From the NCBI RefSeq assembly GCF_900108955.1, contig NZ_FNYA01000008.1, positions 62,001-126,000 of the forward strand: a stretch of 64,000 nt of DNA, in the 5' to 3' direction. The stretch is from Flavobacterium terrigena. GTDB taxonomy: Bacteria > Bacteroidota > Bacteroidia > Flavobacteriales > Flavobacteriaceae. Below the pieces are notes generated by a model. It ran no database searches and had not been told where the DNA came from. It was given only the letters and a program-made list of their open reading frames with translations. How positions within the stretch are numbered: the first letter of the stretch is position 1; the number at the start of each line of letters is the position of its first letter. The position numbers and the translations under genes are program-made. This document shows, in pieces, positions 1-6,492 of this stretch.

Positions 1-578
1 ATTCTAACAAAAGACTGAAATTTTTCTTCTTGTAAAATTTCACCTAAATTAGATAACACACAATGGCGTTTTCCTTCCGTTACTAAAATCGTATAATTTT
101 TTAAAGCTTCCAAATATAAAATTTCGTGAAGTTTGACTTTAATTTGATCGTGTCCTGTTTTCACATAAACCACATCTCCACCAATAGTTGATTCGAATAA
201 ACTTGCTTTCAATCGAACTTCCATAAATTCTTCAATGCGTTTTACCGTTTGTTCAAATCGTGGAAACTTAAATGGTTTTACAATAAAATCTAAAGTTTGC
301 AATTCAAAAGTTTCTGCTGCACTTTCAGCATGAGAAGAAATAAAAACACAAACGGGAATTTCAAGAGCTTTTTGACGTAATTCAATTCCAGAAGCCCCAG
401 GCATTTCAATATCTAAAAAAGCAACTTCTACAGTGTTGGTTTCTAAAAAAGTAAGTGCTTTTTCTGCAGATTCAAATACGCCAATAATATTTAAAGTTGG
501 AATTTTTTTTGCATATGACATCACGACAAGCCTGTCCATTTCGTCATCGTCTACTATTATGCAATTAAAAGGCTTCAT
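1..578 (-). CDS. LytTR-family response regulator (3' part cut off by window edge)
   Basis: Reading leftward from the ATG at 576-578 gives a receiver domain followed by the beginning of a LytTR DNA-binding domain. The acidic pocket is D10-D12, the phospho-acceptor is D56 in FLDIEMPG, and the conserved Lys lies in FIVKPF. The LytTR part (VVYVKTGHDQIKVKLHEILYLEA) begins about residue 140 and runs off the window, so the C-terminus is missing. Such proteins are the transcription-factor half of two-component systems; no histidine kinase is visible, though one could lie beyond the left edge. The gene is divergent from the one at 721, and a 35-bp repeat lies between them. Family assignment is secure; the regulon is unknown. 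Confidence 0.9.
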   Translation of the reverse strand, partial: MKPFNCIIVDDDEMDRLVVMSYAKKIPTLNIIGVFESAEKALTFLETNTVEVAFLDIEMPGASGIELRQKALEIPVCVFISSHAESAAETFELQTLDFIVKPFKFPRFEQTVKRIEEFMEVRLKASLFESTIGGDVVYVKTGHDQIKVKLHEILYLEALKNYTILVTEGKRHCVLSNLGEILQEEKFQSFVR

Positions 579-626
579 CGTTTTGAATTTGAATTCAAAT
601 ATAAGAAAATTTCGAATAAAATTTCT

Positions 627-661
627 ATTCGTGTATTTTAAATGCCGTTCGTCCTTTTGTG
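627..661 (+). repeat. 35-bp direct repeat, copy 1 (candidate operator/promoter)
   Basis: ATTCGTGTATTT, seven variable bases, then CGTTCGTCCTTTTGTG. The two blocks are identical to those at 1280-1314, with the same spacing. This copy ends 59 bp before the ATG at 721 and lies 48 bp upstream of the divergent LytTR regulator. The position suggests a shared regulatory site, but it could also be an interspersed repeat. Confidence 0.5.
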
Positions 662-720
662 ATTGTTCCGCTTTCTCTGATATGTTAAGTTTGTTGCTAT
701 TAATTTAAAAACCATTAATT

Positions 721-1221
721 ATGAGTACTTATAAATATGTAACACCTTATTGGAGAGACAGTCAAACTGTTTTTGGTGAAGGAGTAAAAGCGTATACTGG
801 AACTACTTTTTTTATATTGAATCACAATAATGAACGTGCTGATGTTGCGATTCATTTTTATGATTTAGATGGGAATTTGTTAACCGATATGGAAGTGTCA
901 ATGTTGGTTCCGCCTAATGCAGTTTTAGATATGCGAATTGTTGATGTTATTAGCGCTAAAGATCCAAACTATCGAGTATCAACTGGTTTAAGAACAGGTT
1001 CTATGCGAATTGTTAGTGATGTTCCTTTAGTAACAAGTGGAAAAATGTATAATGGAAGAGTCACATCAGGTGGCGATGTTGAAGATCTTAATGTGTGGTC
1101 TATTCCGTTTGAGGAAGTTCCGTTTGTGAAATTAGATTTGGGAAGAATTGGTGGTGAAATTCCAATTCCAGATAATAGCTATAAAGGATATTTTGGCAGA
1201 AGAAGACCTGGCCAAAAATAG
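721..1221 (+). CDS. small beta-rich protein, possibly sensory-rhodopsin-transducer-like
   Basis: A 166-aa protein with no signal peptide or membrane segment. The central part (about 25-115) reads as a beta-sandwich: FFILNHNNERADVAIHFYD, then a proline-rich VPPNAVLDMRI turn, then RIVSDVPLVTSGKMYN. This layout (strand of N-x-N, D/E-rich strand, P-P-x-x, S-D-V-P-L-V) resembles the Anabaena sensory rhodopsin transducer family, but I recognise it only by eye and no rhodopsin gene is in the window. The C-terminal 40 residues are charged and end in GRRRPGQK. It is monocistronic, followed by a strong terminator and preceded by the same 35-bp repeat that precedes the adhesin at 1383. The function is unassigned. 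Confidence 0.6.
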   Translation: MSTYKYVTPYWRDSQTVFGEGVKAYTGTTFFILNHNNERADVAIHFYDLDGNLLTDMEVSMLVPPNAVLDMRIVDVISAKDPNYRVSTGLRTGSMRIVSDVPLVTSGKMYNGRVTSGGDVEDLNVWSIPFEEVPFVKLDLGRIGGEIPIPDNSYKGYFGRRRPGQK

Positions 1222-1237
1222 TATACAAGTATAAAAC

Positions 1238-1266
1238 CCCATATTAAACAATATGGGTTTTTTTTT
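1238..1266 (+). terminator. rho-independent terminator
   Basis: An 8-bp perfect stem, CCCATATT/AATATGGG, with loop AAAC is followed by nine T. It closes the gene ending at 1221. Confidence 0.9.
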
Positions 1267-1279
1267 ATGTTTGCATTTC

Positions 1280-1314
1280 ATTCGTGTATTTAAAACGTCG
1301 TTCGTCCTTTTGTG
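1280..1314 (+). repeat. 35-bp direct repeat, copy 2 (candidate operator/promoter)
   Basis: Second copy of the 627-661 repeat, with 32 of 35 bases identical. It ends 68 bp before the adhesin start at 1383, so it holds nearly the same position relative to its gene as copy 1. This suggests the two genes share regulation. Confidence 0.5.
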
Positions 1315-1382
1315 GTTTTTTACTGTTTGGTATTGAGTGAAATTTGTAGTGCTTAAATAAATTAACTACTTAAAATCTAAAA

Positions 1383-4361
1383 ATGAAAAGGTTAGTACAC
1401 ATAATTTTGTTGATGACTCAGTTTGGGTTGTCGCAAGTCGGAATCAACACAACAACCCCACAAGCCCAATTAGATATTAAATCGAGTAATCAAGTCACAC
1501 CTTCCAATACAGATGGAATTCTGATTCCTAAAATTGATGCATTTCCTCTTACAAACCCAACAGCCTTACAACAAGGAATGATGGTTTATTTAACCACAAT
1601 TTCTGCAGGAAAACAACCGGGATTTTATTATTGGGACAATGTTACTATAAATTGGATTGGTTTAGGTGGAGGCTCCGCAAGTTCTGGCTGGGAAACTACT
1701 GGTAATGTAGGCACAAATCCAACTATAAATTTTATAGGAACCACAGATGATAACGATTTGATTTTTAAACGAAATAATATTGGTTCAGGTGTTATTAGCT
1801 TTTATAATACTGCTTTTGGAAATAATGTTTTTACATCGAATACTACAGGAAATATTAATACAGCATTTGGTTCTTTCGCCCTCAGATCTAATACCATAGG
1901 AAACAGTAATACTGCAGTGGGAGTAGGATCACTTGGTGCGAATACCACTGGTAATTGGAATACTGCTGTTGGTGCAGATAATATGAATCTTAACAACGGT
2001 TCCGCAAATGTTGCAGTTGGTAGTTTTGCGTTGCAGTCCAACGTTTCTGGAAACAATAATACTGCAGTCGGGACAGATGCGTTATTAAGTACCACAGGAT
2101 CTGAAAATATTGCTTTAGGATCTCAGGCTGGGCTTTCTAACCAATCAGGTAATTCTAACATTATGATAGGTAATGGAACGTCTGTACCCGATGTGAACGG
2201 TAGTTTTCAGATGTCTATAGGAGAAGTTATTTATGGTGCAGATATGAGTACAACAGCTTTAGGTAAAATAGGGATTGGAGTGCCAGTTCCAACAGAAAAA
2301 CTGGAAGTGGCTGGAAAAACTAAAACTACTGAATTGCAAGTTACAACTGGTGCAGTTGCTGGTAATGTGTTGACATCGGATGCTTTGGGGAATGCCACAT
2401 GGCAAGCTCCGAATACAGGAAATTCTTGGTCGATAAATGGAAATTCAAATATAAATCCTAATACCAATTTCATAGGTACAACAAATAATATTGAAGTTTT
2501 TTTTAGAATGGGAAATCAAACTTCAGGGGTAATTGGAGCGTCTGACACTTCCTTCGGAAGAAACTCATTAGGTGTGTATTCATTAGGTAATGAAAACTCC
2601 GCTTTTGGAGTACTTTCTTTGGGAAGTAATCTGCTTTCTGGAATTCAAAATACTGCGGTTGGAAATAAATCAATGGCTAGTAATACAACTGGAAGTTTTG
2701 ATACAGCTATAGGTTACCAATCGCTTTATACTAATACGACTGGAACAATTAATACTGCTAATGGTTATCAATCACTTTTTTCAAATACAGCTGGAGATAA
2801 TAATACTGCAGTTGGAGGATATTCTCTTCGTGCTAATACAGTAGGAAATAGTAATGTTGCTAATGGATATTCTGCGCTTTATTTTAATACAGCTGGAAGT
2901 TTTAACGTAGCAACTGGTTTTTCTTCACTTTATAGAAATACAACTGGAGCGTTAAATACAGCAAATGGTTCAGCGGCACTTTATTCGAATACTACAGGTT
3001 ACGAAAACACAGCAACTGGAGCAGGTTCACTTTATACAAATTCAACAGGTTATCAAAATGTTGCCAATGGCCTTGATGCCTTGTACTTTAATACAATCGG
3101 TACTGGAAATGTGGCTACTGGATATCGTACACTTTATAATAATACTTCAGGGAATCACAATGTAGCCAATGGATTTAGGTCATTGTATTCAAATACTGCA
3201 GGAGTTGGGAATATTGCATTTGGTTTTCAATCCTTGTATTCAAATACTACAGGAAATACTAATATTGCTGCTGGTTCTGGGTCATTATACTCAAATACTA
3301 ACGGACAAAGTAATATTGCTGTTGGGCCTGCTACTTTGTACTTAAACACTGCAGGAAATGGTAATATTGCTACAGGAATTAGTTCGTTATATTCCAATAC
3401 TATTGGAAACAATAATATTGGATTTGGATATAGATCATTGTACTTAAACACTTCGGGGAATTTTAATATAGCTATTGGGGATCTTGCATTAAATTCTAAC
3501 ACTACAGGAAGTAGTAATATTGCTAATGGAGGTCAGGCATTATTTTCAAATACAACGGGTAGCAATAATATTGCTATTGGTAATCAAGCGGGTTATAGCG
3601 AAACAGGTTCCAACAAACTTTACATCGAAAATAGTAACTCAACTACTCCGCTTATTTATGGAGAGTTTGATAACGATTTAGTTAAAGTGTACGGAAATAT
3701 TAAAGTTGATAATATCACAACAGCAGGAAACGAAATGCAATTGGTTAACAAAAATAACTTTGTGCATAACAATGGAAATCAAGTGTTTGGAAGTGGTGGC
3801 GATGATTTAATTCTTTCTTCGCAAGAAGGTAGTCCTGAAACAGCTGGTTTTTATGGTGATGGAAACGCAGTGACAATTTGGTCAGCTGGTGACGGAAACC
3901 AAGGTCAAGCTGCAGCATTGGTTTATTTTTTAGATGAAGATTCTTTTGATGGTGCGAATACAAATCCATACGATAATAGTGCTTTGAAGTCTTATATAAC
4001 ACCAACTGGTGCTTATGTTCAGGTTTCCGATAAAAACAAAAAAGAAAATATTGTAAAAATTGAAAATGCATCTGAAAAAATTGATAATATTTCAGGATAC
4101 ACTTATCAGTTTAAACTTTCTTCAGAAGAAATCAAAAAAGGAAATAAAGCAATTGTTTCAAGTGGCGTTTTAGCGCAAGAAATTGAAAAAGTGTTACCTG
4201 AAGCGATTCAAAAAAATGAAAAAGGCGAATATTTTGTGGATTATGCAGCAATTACACCGCTTTTAATTGAAGCGATAAAAGCACAAAACGAAAAAATTAA
4301 AGCGTTAGAAAATTCACAAATTGAAATTTTAAAACGATTAGAAAAATTAGAAAACAAATAA
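1383..4361 (+). CDS. large surface adhesin/fibre-like protein with 17-residue repeats and S74 chaperone domain
   Basis: A 992-aa protein with an N-terminal signal sequence ending near LSQ, followed by VGINTTTPQAQLDI, the usual start of Bacteroidota tail-fibre-like proteins. Two homologous modules (about 115-265 and 345-735) each open with a W...GN..NPxxNFIGTT stretch. Each then runs into tandem 17-residue units of the pattern G-x-x-S-L-Y-x-N-T-T-G-x-x-N-x-A-x, like the stacked head repeats of trimeric adhesins. The C-terminus (about 875-992) is an endosialidase-type Peptidase_S74 intramolecular chaperone: VSDKNKKENI with S882, GVLAQEIEKVLPEAI, then a coiled coil. S74 domains normally help a trimer fold and then cut themselves off. 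No T9SS sorting domain is seen. It is followed 25 bp later by a lipoprotein gene. Confidence 0.85.
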   Translation: MKRLVHIILLMTQFGLSQVGINTTTPQAQLDIKSSNQVTPSNTDGILIPKIDAFPLTNPTALQQGMMVYLTTISAGKQPGFYYWDNVTINWIGLGGGSASSGWETTGNVGTNPTINFIGTTDDNDLIFKRNNIGSGVISFYNTAFGNNVFTSNTTGNINTAFGSFALRSNTIGNSNTAVGVGSLGANTTGNWNTAVGADNMNLNNGSANVAVGSFALQSNVSGNNNTAVGTDALLSTTGSENIALGSQAGLSNQSGNSNIMIGNGTSVPDVNGSFQMSIGEVIYGADMSTTALGKIGIGVPVPTEKLEVAGKTKTTELQVTTGAVAGNVLTSDALGNATWQAPNTGNSWSINGNSNINPNTNFIGTTNNIEVFFRMGNQTSGVIGASDTSFGRNSLGVYSLGNENSAFGVLSLGSNLLSGIQNTAVGNKSMASNTTGSFDTAIGYQSLYTNTTGTINTANGYQSLFSNTAGDNNTAVGGYSLRANTVGNSNVANGYSALYFNTAGSFNVATGFSSLYRNTTGALNTANGSAALYSNTTGYENTATGAGSLYTNSTGYQNVANGLDALYFNTIGTGNVATGYRTLYNNTSGNHNVANGFRSLYSNTAGVGNIAFGFQSLYSNTTGNTNIAAGSGSLYSNTNGQSNIAVGPATLYLNTAGNGNIATGISSLYSNTIGNNNIGFGYRSLYLNTSGNFNIAIGDLALNSNTTGSSNIANGGQALFSNTTGSNNIAIGNQAGYSETGSNKLYIENSNSTTPLIYGEFDNDLVKVYGNIKVDNITTAGNEMQLVNKNNFVHNNGNQVFGSGGDDLILSSQEGSPETAGFYGDGNAVTIWSAGDGNQGQAAALVYFLDEDSFDGANTNPYDNSALKSYITPTGAYVQVSDKNKKENIVKIENASEKIDNISGYTYQFKLSSEEIKKGNKAIVSSGVLAQEIEKVLPEAIQKNEKGEYFVDYAAITPLLIEAIKAQNEKIKALENSQIEILKRLEKLENK
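2712..3578 (+). repeat. 17 tandem copies of a 51-bp coding repeat
   Basis: Seventeen consecutive 51-bp units encode residues 444-732 of the adhesin without any length change. Each unit starts with Gly and carries the SLYxNTTG core. A shorter run of the same unit lies at about 1850-2170. DNA identity between units is modest because of drift, so this is an old expansion and not a recent slippage tract. Confidence 0.9.
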
Positions 4362-4386
4362 AAATCAAGCACTAAATATAAAGATT

Positions 4387-4980
4387 ATGAAAGCAATTAA
4401 AAGAACAATCAGTATTCTACTGATAAGCCTGATTTCAATTTCTTGTACAAAAGAAGAAGTTGTAAATAGAGAAGCAGTTATCACACCATTGCAATCTGCG
4501 GGAACAAGTTCAGGTGCAAATTGGGCAAGCTATTCTACTTATTCAAGAGCCGAAGCTGATATAGTGGTTTCAGGACTTCAAGGCAGAATAAATGAATTGG
4601 AACTTAAAATAAATGCTGAGGTAGAGGGTTTAGATTACTTAGATTTTTACCTAATATCACCATCTAATCAAATTTTACCGTTAATGGGATATATGACTCA
4701 GACAACTCCAGGTTTAATTACAATGGATGTTAAATTAACGGACAAAGGGCCATTACATATTGATGATTGGACTGAAAGCACGAGTATGACAGGTAGTTTT
4801 TATCCGTCTGGAGAATCAGGTTATGGGTATGGTTTAGCCAATCAAATGTTATATGATTTTAAAGGTTTTAATGATCAAAATCCTAACGGACAATGGACCG
4901 TTTATATAAGAGAAAAATTTAGTGGATCGGCTTATGCCCGAATTATAAGTGCTGAGTTGCTTATTTCAACTAAATATTAA
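4387..4980 (+). CDS. lipoprotein with proprotein-convertase P-like domain
   Basis: A 197-aa protein with a lipoprotein signal: hydrophobic stretch ISILLISLISIS, then Cys20. From about residue 55 to the end it resembles a P-domain (jelly-roll beta-sandwich): LELKINAEVEGLDYLDFYLISPSNQ, then QNPNGQWTVYIREKFSG and a final strand ELLIS. In subtilase-type proteases this domain sits after the catalytic domain; here it stands alone on a lipid anchor, so a binding or adhesin-partner role is more likely than catalysis. It lies 25 bp downstream of the large adhesin and probably shares its transcript. A functional link between the two is inference. Confidence 0.7.
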   Translation: MKAIKRTISILLISLISISCTKEEVVNREAVITPLQSAGTSSGANWASYSTYSRAEADIVVSGLQGRINELELKINAEVEGLDYLDFYLISPSNQILPLMGYMTQTTPGLITMDVKLTDKGPLHIDDWTESTSMTGSFYPSGESGYGYGLANQMLYDFKGFNDQNPNGQWTVYIREKFSGSAYARIISAELLISTKY

Positions 4981-5007
4981 AAAAAAACAGTAGTAGTTTT
5001 TTAGCAG

Positions 5008-5052
5008 AAAGAGGTTCGTCTCGTTTTCAAAACGACATTGGGCCTTTTTTTT
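5008..5052 (+). terminator. imperfect terminator hairpin
   Basis: AAAGAGG pairs with CCTTTTT around an inner hairpin (TCGTTT/AAACGA), followed by a run of eight T. The stem has internal loops, but the position after the gene ending at 4980 fits a terminator. Confidence 0.55.
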
Positions 5053-5063
5053 ATACTTCTTTT

Positions 5064-5093
5064 TTGTCTTCCAAAATATATAAACTATATTTG
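5064..5093 (+). promoter_or_regulatory. Bacteroidota-type promoter of the DUF58 gene
   Basis: TTG at 5064-5066, a 19-base spacer, then TATATTTG at 5086-5093, matching the Flavobacterium consensus TTG-N17-23-TAnnTTTG. Transcription would begin at or next to the ATG at 5098, so the message should be leaderless or nearly so. Confidence 0.75.
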
Positions 5094-5097
5094 AGGT

Positions 5098-6024
5098 ATG
5101 AACTTAGAATCGCAACTCGAAAAAATATCACAGTTTAAAAATTTAGAACTTTTGGCTAATCAAATTGTCGAAGGTTTTATTTCGGGTATGCATAAAAGTC
5201 CGTTTCATGGTTTTTCTGCCGAATTTGCCGAACATAAAATTTATAATCAAGGCGAAAGTACCAAACATATCGATTGGAAATTATTTGCCAAAACTGATAG
5301 ATTGTATACCAAGAAATACGAAGAAGAAACCAATTTGCGTTGTCATTTAATTATTGATAACTCTTCTTCTATGCATTATCCAAAACTGAAAGACAATCAG
5401 TTGTTTTCTGAAAGTAAAATTGGATTTTCTATATTAGCATCTGCGGTTTTAATGAATTTATTGAAAAAACAACGTGATGCGGTCGGAGTTTCGGTATATT
5501 CTGATACGTATGAATATTACGCTTCAGAAAAAGGAAGTGAACGCCATCACAGAATGATTTTAAATCAATTTGAAAACATAATAAACTATCCAAAAGAGTC
5601 TAAAAAAACAGATACAATTACTTTTTTACATCAAATTGCCGAAAAAGTACACCGTCGTTCTATGGTCGTTTTGTTTACAGATATGTTTATTGGTGAAGAT
5701 AACGAGAAGCTTTTTAAAGCATTACAACATTTAAAACACAACAAACATAAAGTAGTTTTGTTTCATGTTTATGATGGAAAAACCGAGTTAAATTTCAATT
5801 TTGACAATACGCCACGTAAGTTTATTGACGTAGAAACAGGTGAAGAAGTCAATTTATTTGCCGAAAACATGAAAGAAAGTTATGAAAAAGTAGTGAAAAA
5901 CTACTTTGAAAATATTTCGAATACCTGTTCAGCGTATAAAATTAAGTATGTACCCGTTTCAGTTGATGAAAAATTTGAAAAAATTATTACTACATATTTA
6001 GTTGAAAAACAGAAGTTTGGATAA
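5098..6024 (+). CDS. DUF58 (VWA-like) domain protein
   Basis: A 308-aa cytosolic protein with the DUF58 signature GFSAEFAEHKIYNQGESTKHIDWKLFAKTDRLYTKKYEEE near residues 38-80. A von Willebrand A-like fold follows, whose metal-site motif reads IIDNSSSMHY (DxSxS). Family members usually sit with a MoxR-type AAA ATPase and act in assembly or stress-resistance complexes; no MoxR gene is adjacent here. It has its own promoter and stands between a terminator and tRNA-Asp, so it appears monocistronic. Family call is confident; role unknown. Confidence 0.9.
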   Translation: MNLESQLEKISQFKNLELLANQIVEGFISGMHKSPFHGFSAEFAEHKIYNQGESTKHIDWKLFAKTDRLYTKKYEEETNLRCHLIIDNSSSMHYPKLKDNQLFSESKIGFSILASAVLMNLLKKQRDAVGVSVYSDTYEYYASEKGSERHHRMILNQFENIINYPKESKKTDTITFLHQIAEKVHRRSMVVLFTDMFIGEDNEKLFKALQHLKHNKHKVVLFHVYDGKTELNFNFDNTPRKFIDVETGEEVNLFAENMKESYEKVVKNYFENISNTCSAYKIKYVPVSVDEKFEKIITTYLVEKQKFG

Positions 6025-6062
6025 AAAGTCAAAAAAACTTGTAATTTTTTTTAGCAAAACGT

Positions 6063-6092
6063 TTGCAAATAAGAAAAACTGTTCTATATTTG
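6063..6092 (+). promoter_or_regulatory. promoter of tRNA-Asp
   Basis: TTG at 6063-6065 and TATATTTG at 6085-6092 with a 19-base spacer, ending 18 bases before the mature tRNA start. Confidence 0.8.
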
Positions 6093-6110
6093 CACTCGCA
6101 TTACAGCAAC

Positions 6111-6184
6111 GGTTTGGTAGTTCAGTTGGTTAGAATACCTGCCTGTCACGCAGGGGGTCGCGGGTTCGAGTCCCGTCCAGACCG
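6111..6184 (+). tRNA. tRNA-Asp (GTC)
   Basis: The 74-nt cloverleaf has acceptor GGTTTGG paired with CCAGACC (one G-U) and discriminator G. The anticodon arm CCTGC-CTGTCAC-GCAGG carries GTC, and the T arm contains GGTTCGAGTCC. CCA is not encoded. Confidence 0.97.
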
Positions 6185-6195
6185 CAAAATTTGGG

Positions 6196-6223
6196 AAGCA
6201 CTTCAGAAATGAAGTGCTTTTTT
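6196..6223 (+). terminator. terminator after tRNA-Asp
   Basis: A 10-bp perfect stem, AAGCACTTCA/TGAAGTGCTT, with GAAA tetraloop, followed by four T. Confidence 0.88.
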
Positions 6224-6310
6224 GCCCAAATATCTTGAGGTTTCAAGATAAACTCAGTTGTGTTGTTTACCCGAGAGATCGGGAAAGGTTTAGTAGTTAG
6301 ACCAATGAAA

Positions 6311-6337
6311 AGCTTTCCATTTTTGGAAGGCTTTTTT
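6311..6337 (+). terminator. second hairpin-T tract between tRNA-Asp and 6493
   Basis: A 9-bp stem, AGCTTTCCA/TGGAAGGCT (one T-G pair), with TTTT loop, then a T run. The stretch 6224-6310 between the two terminators has no gene. It contains a short sequence, ggtttagtagtt followed by agacc, that looks like the two ends of tRNA-Asp, possibly a tRNA scar. Confidence 0.7.
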
Positions 6338-6492
6338 GATTTTATACTATTATGGTTTCATGAAATCTTAAAATGAGATAAAAAAACAAACATAACTTTT
6401 GTCGGTAAAATCATACATTGTATCGGCTTTTTGTATTTTTCTTATATTTAGGTATTGCTTTTTTGTATTTTTCAATCTTAAATATTCACAAT

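Noticed and set aside
3227..3502. Open frame on the reverse strand of the adhesin repeats
   Set aside because: It exists only because the repeated codons are open in the opposite frame; its sequence is a translation of the repeat and has no start context or family.
2712..3578. Regular 51-bp repeats that could suggest a CRISPR array
   Set aside because: The units are contiguous, in frame, diverged and encode a protein repeat; there are no spacers and no cas genes.
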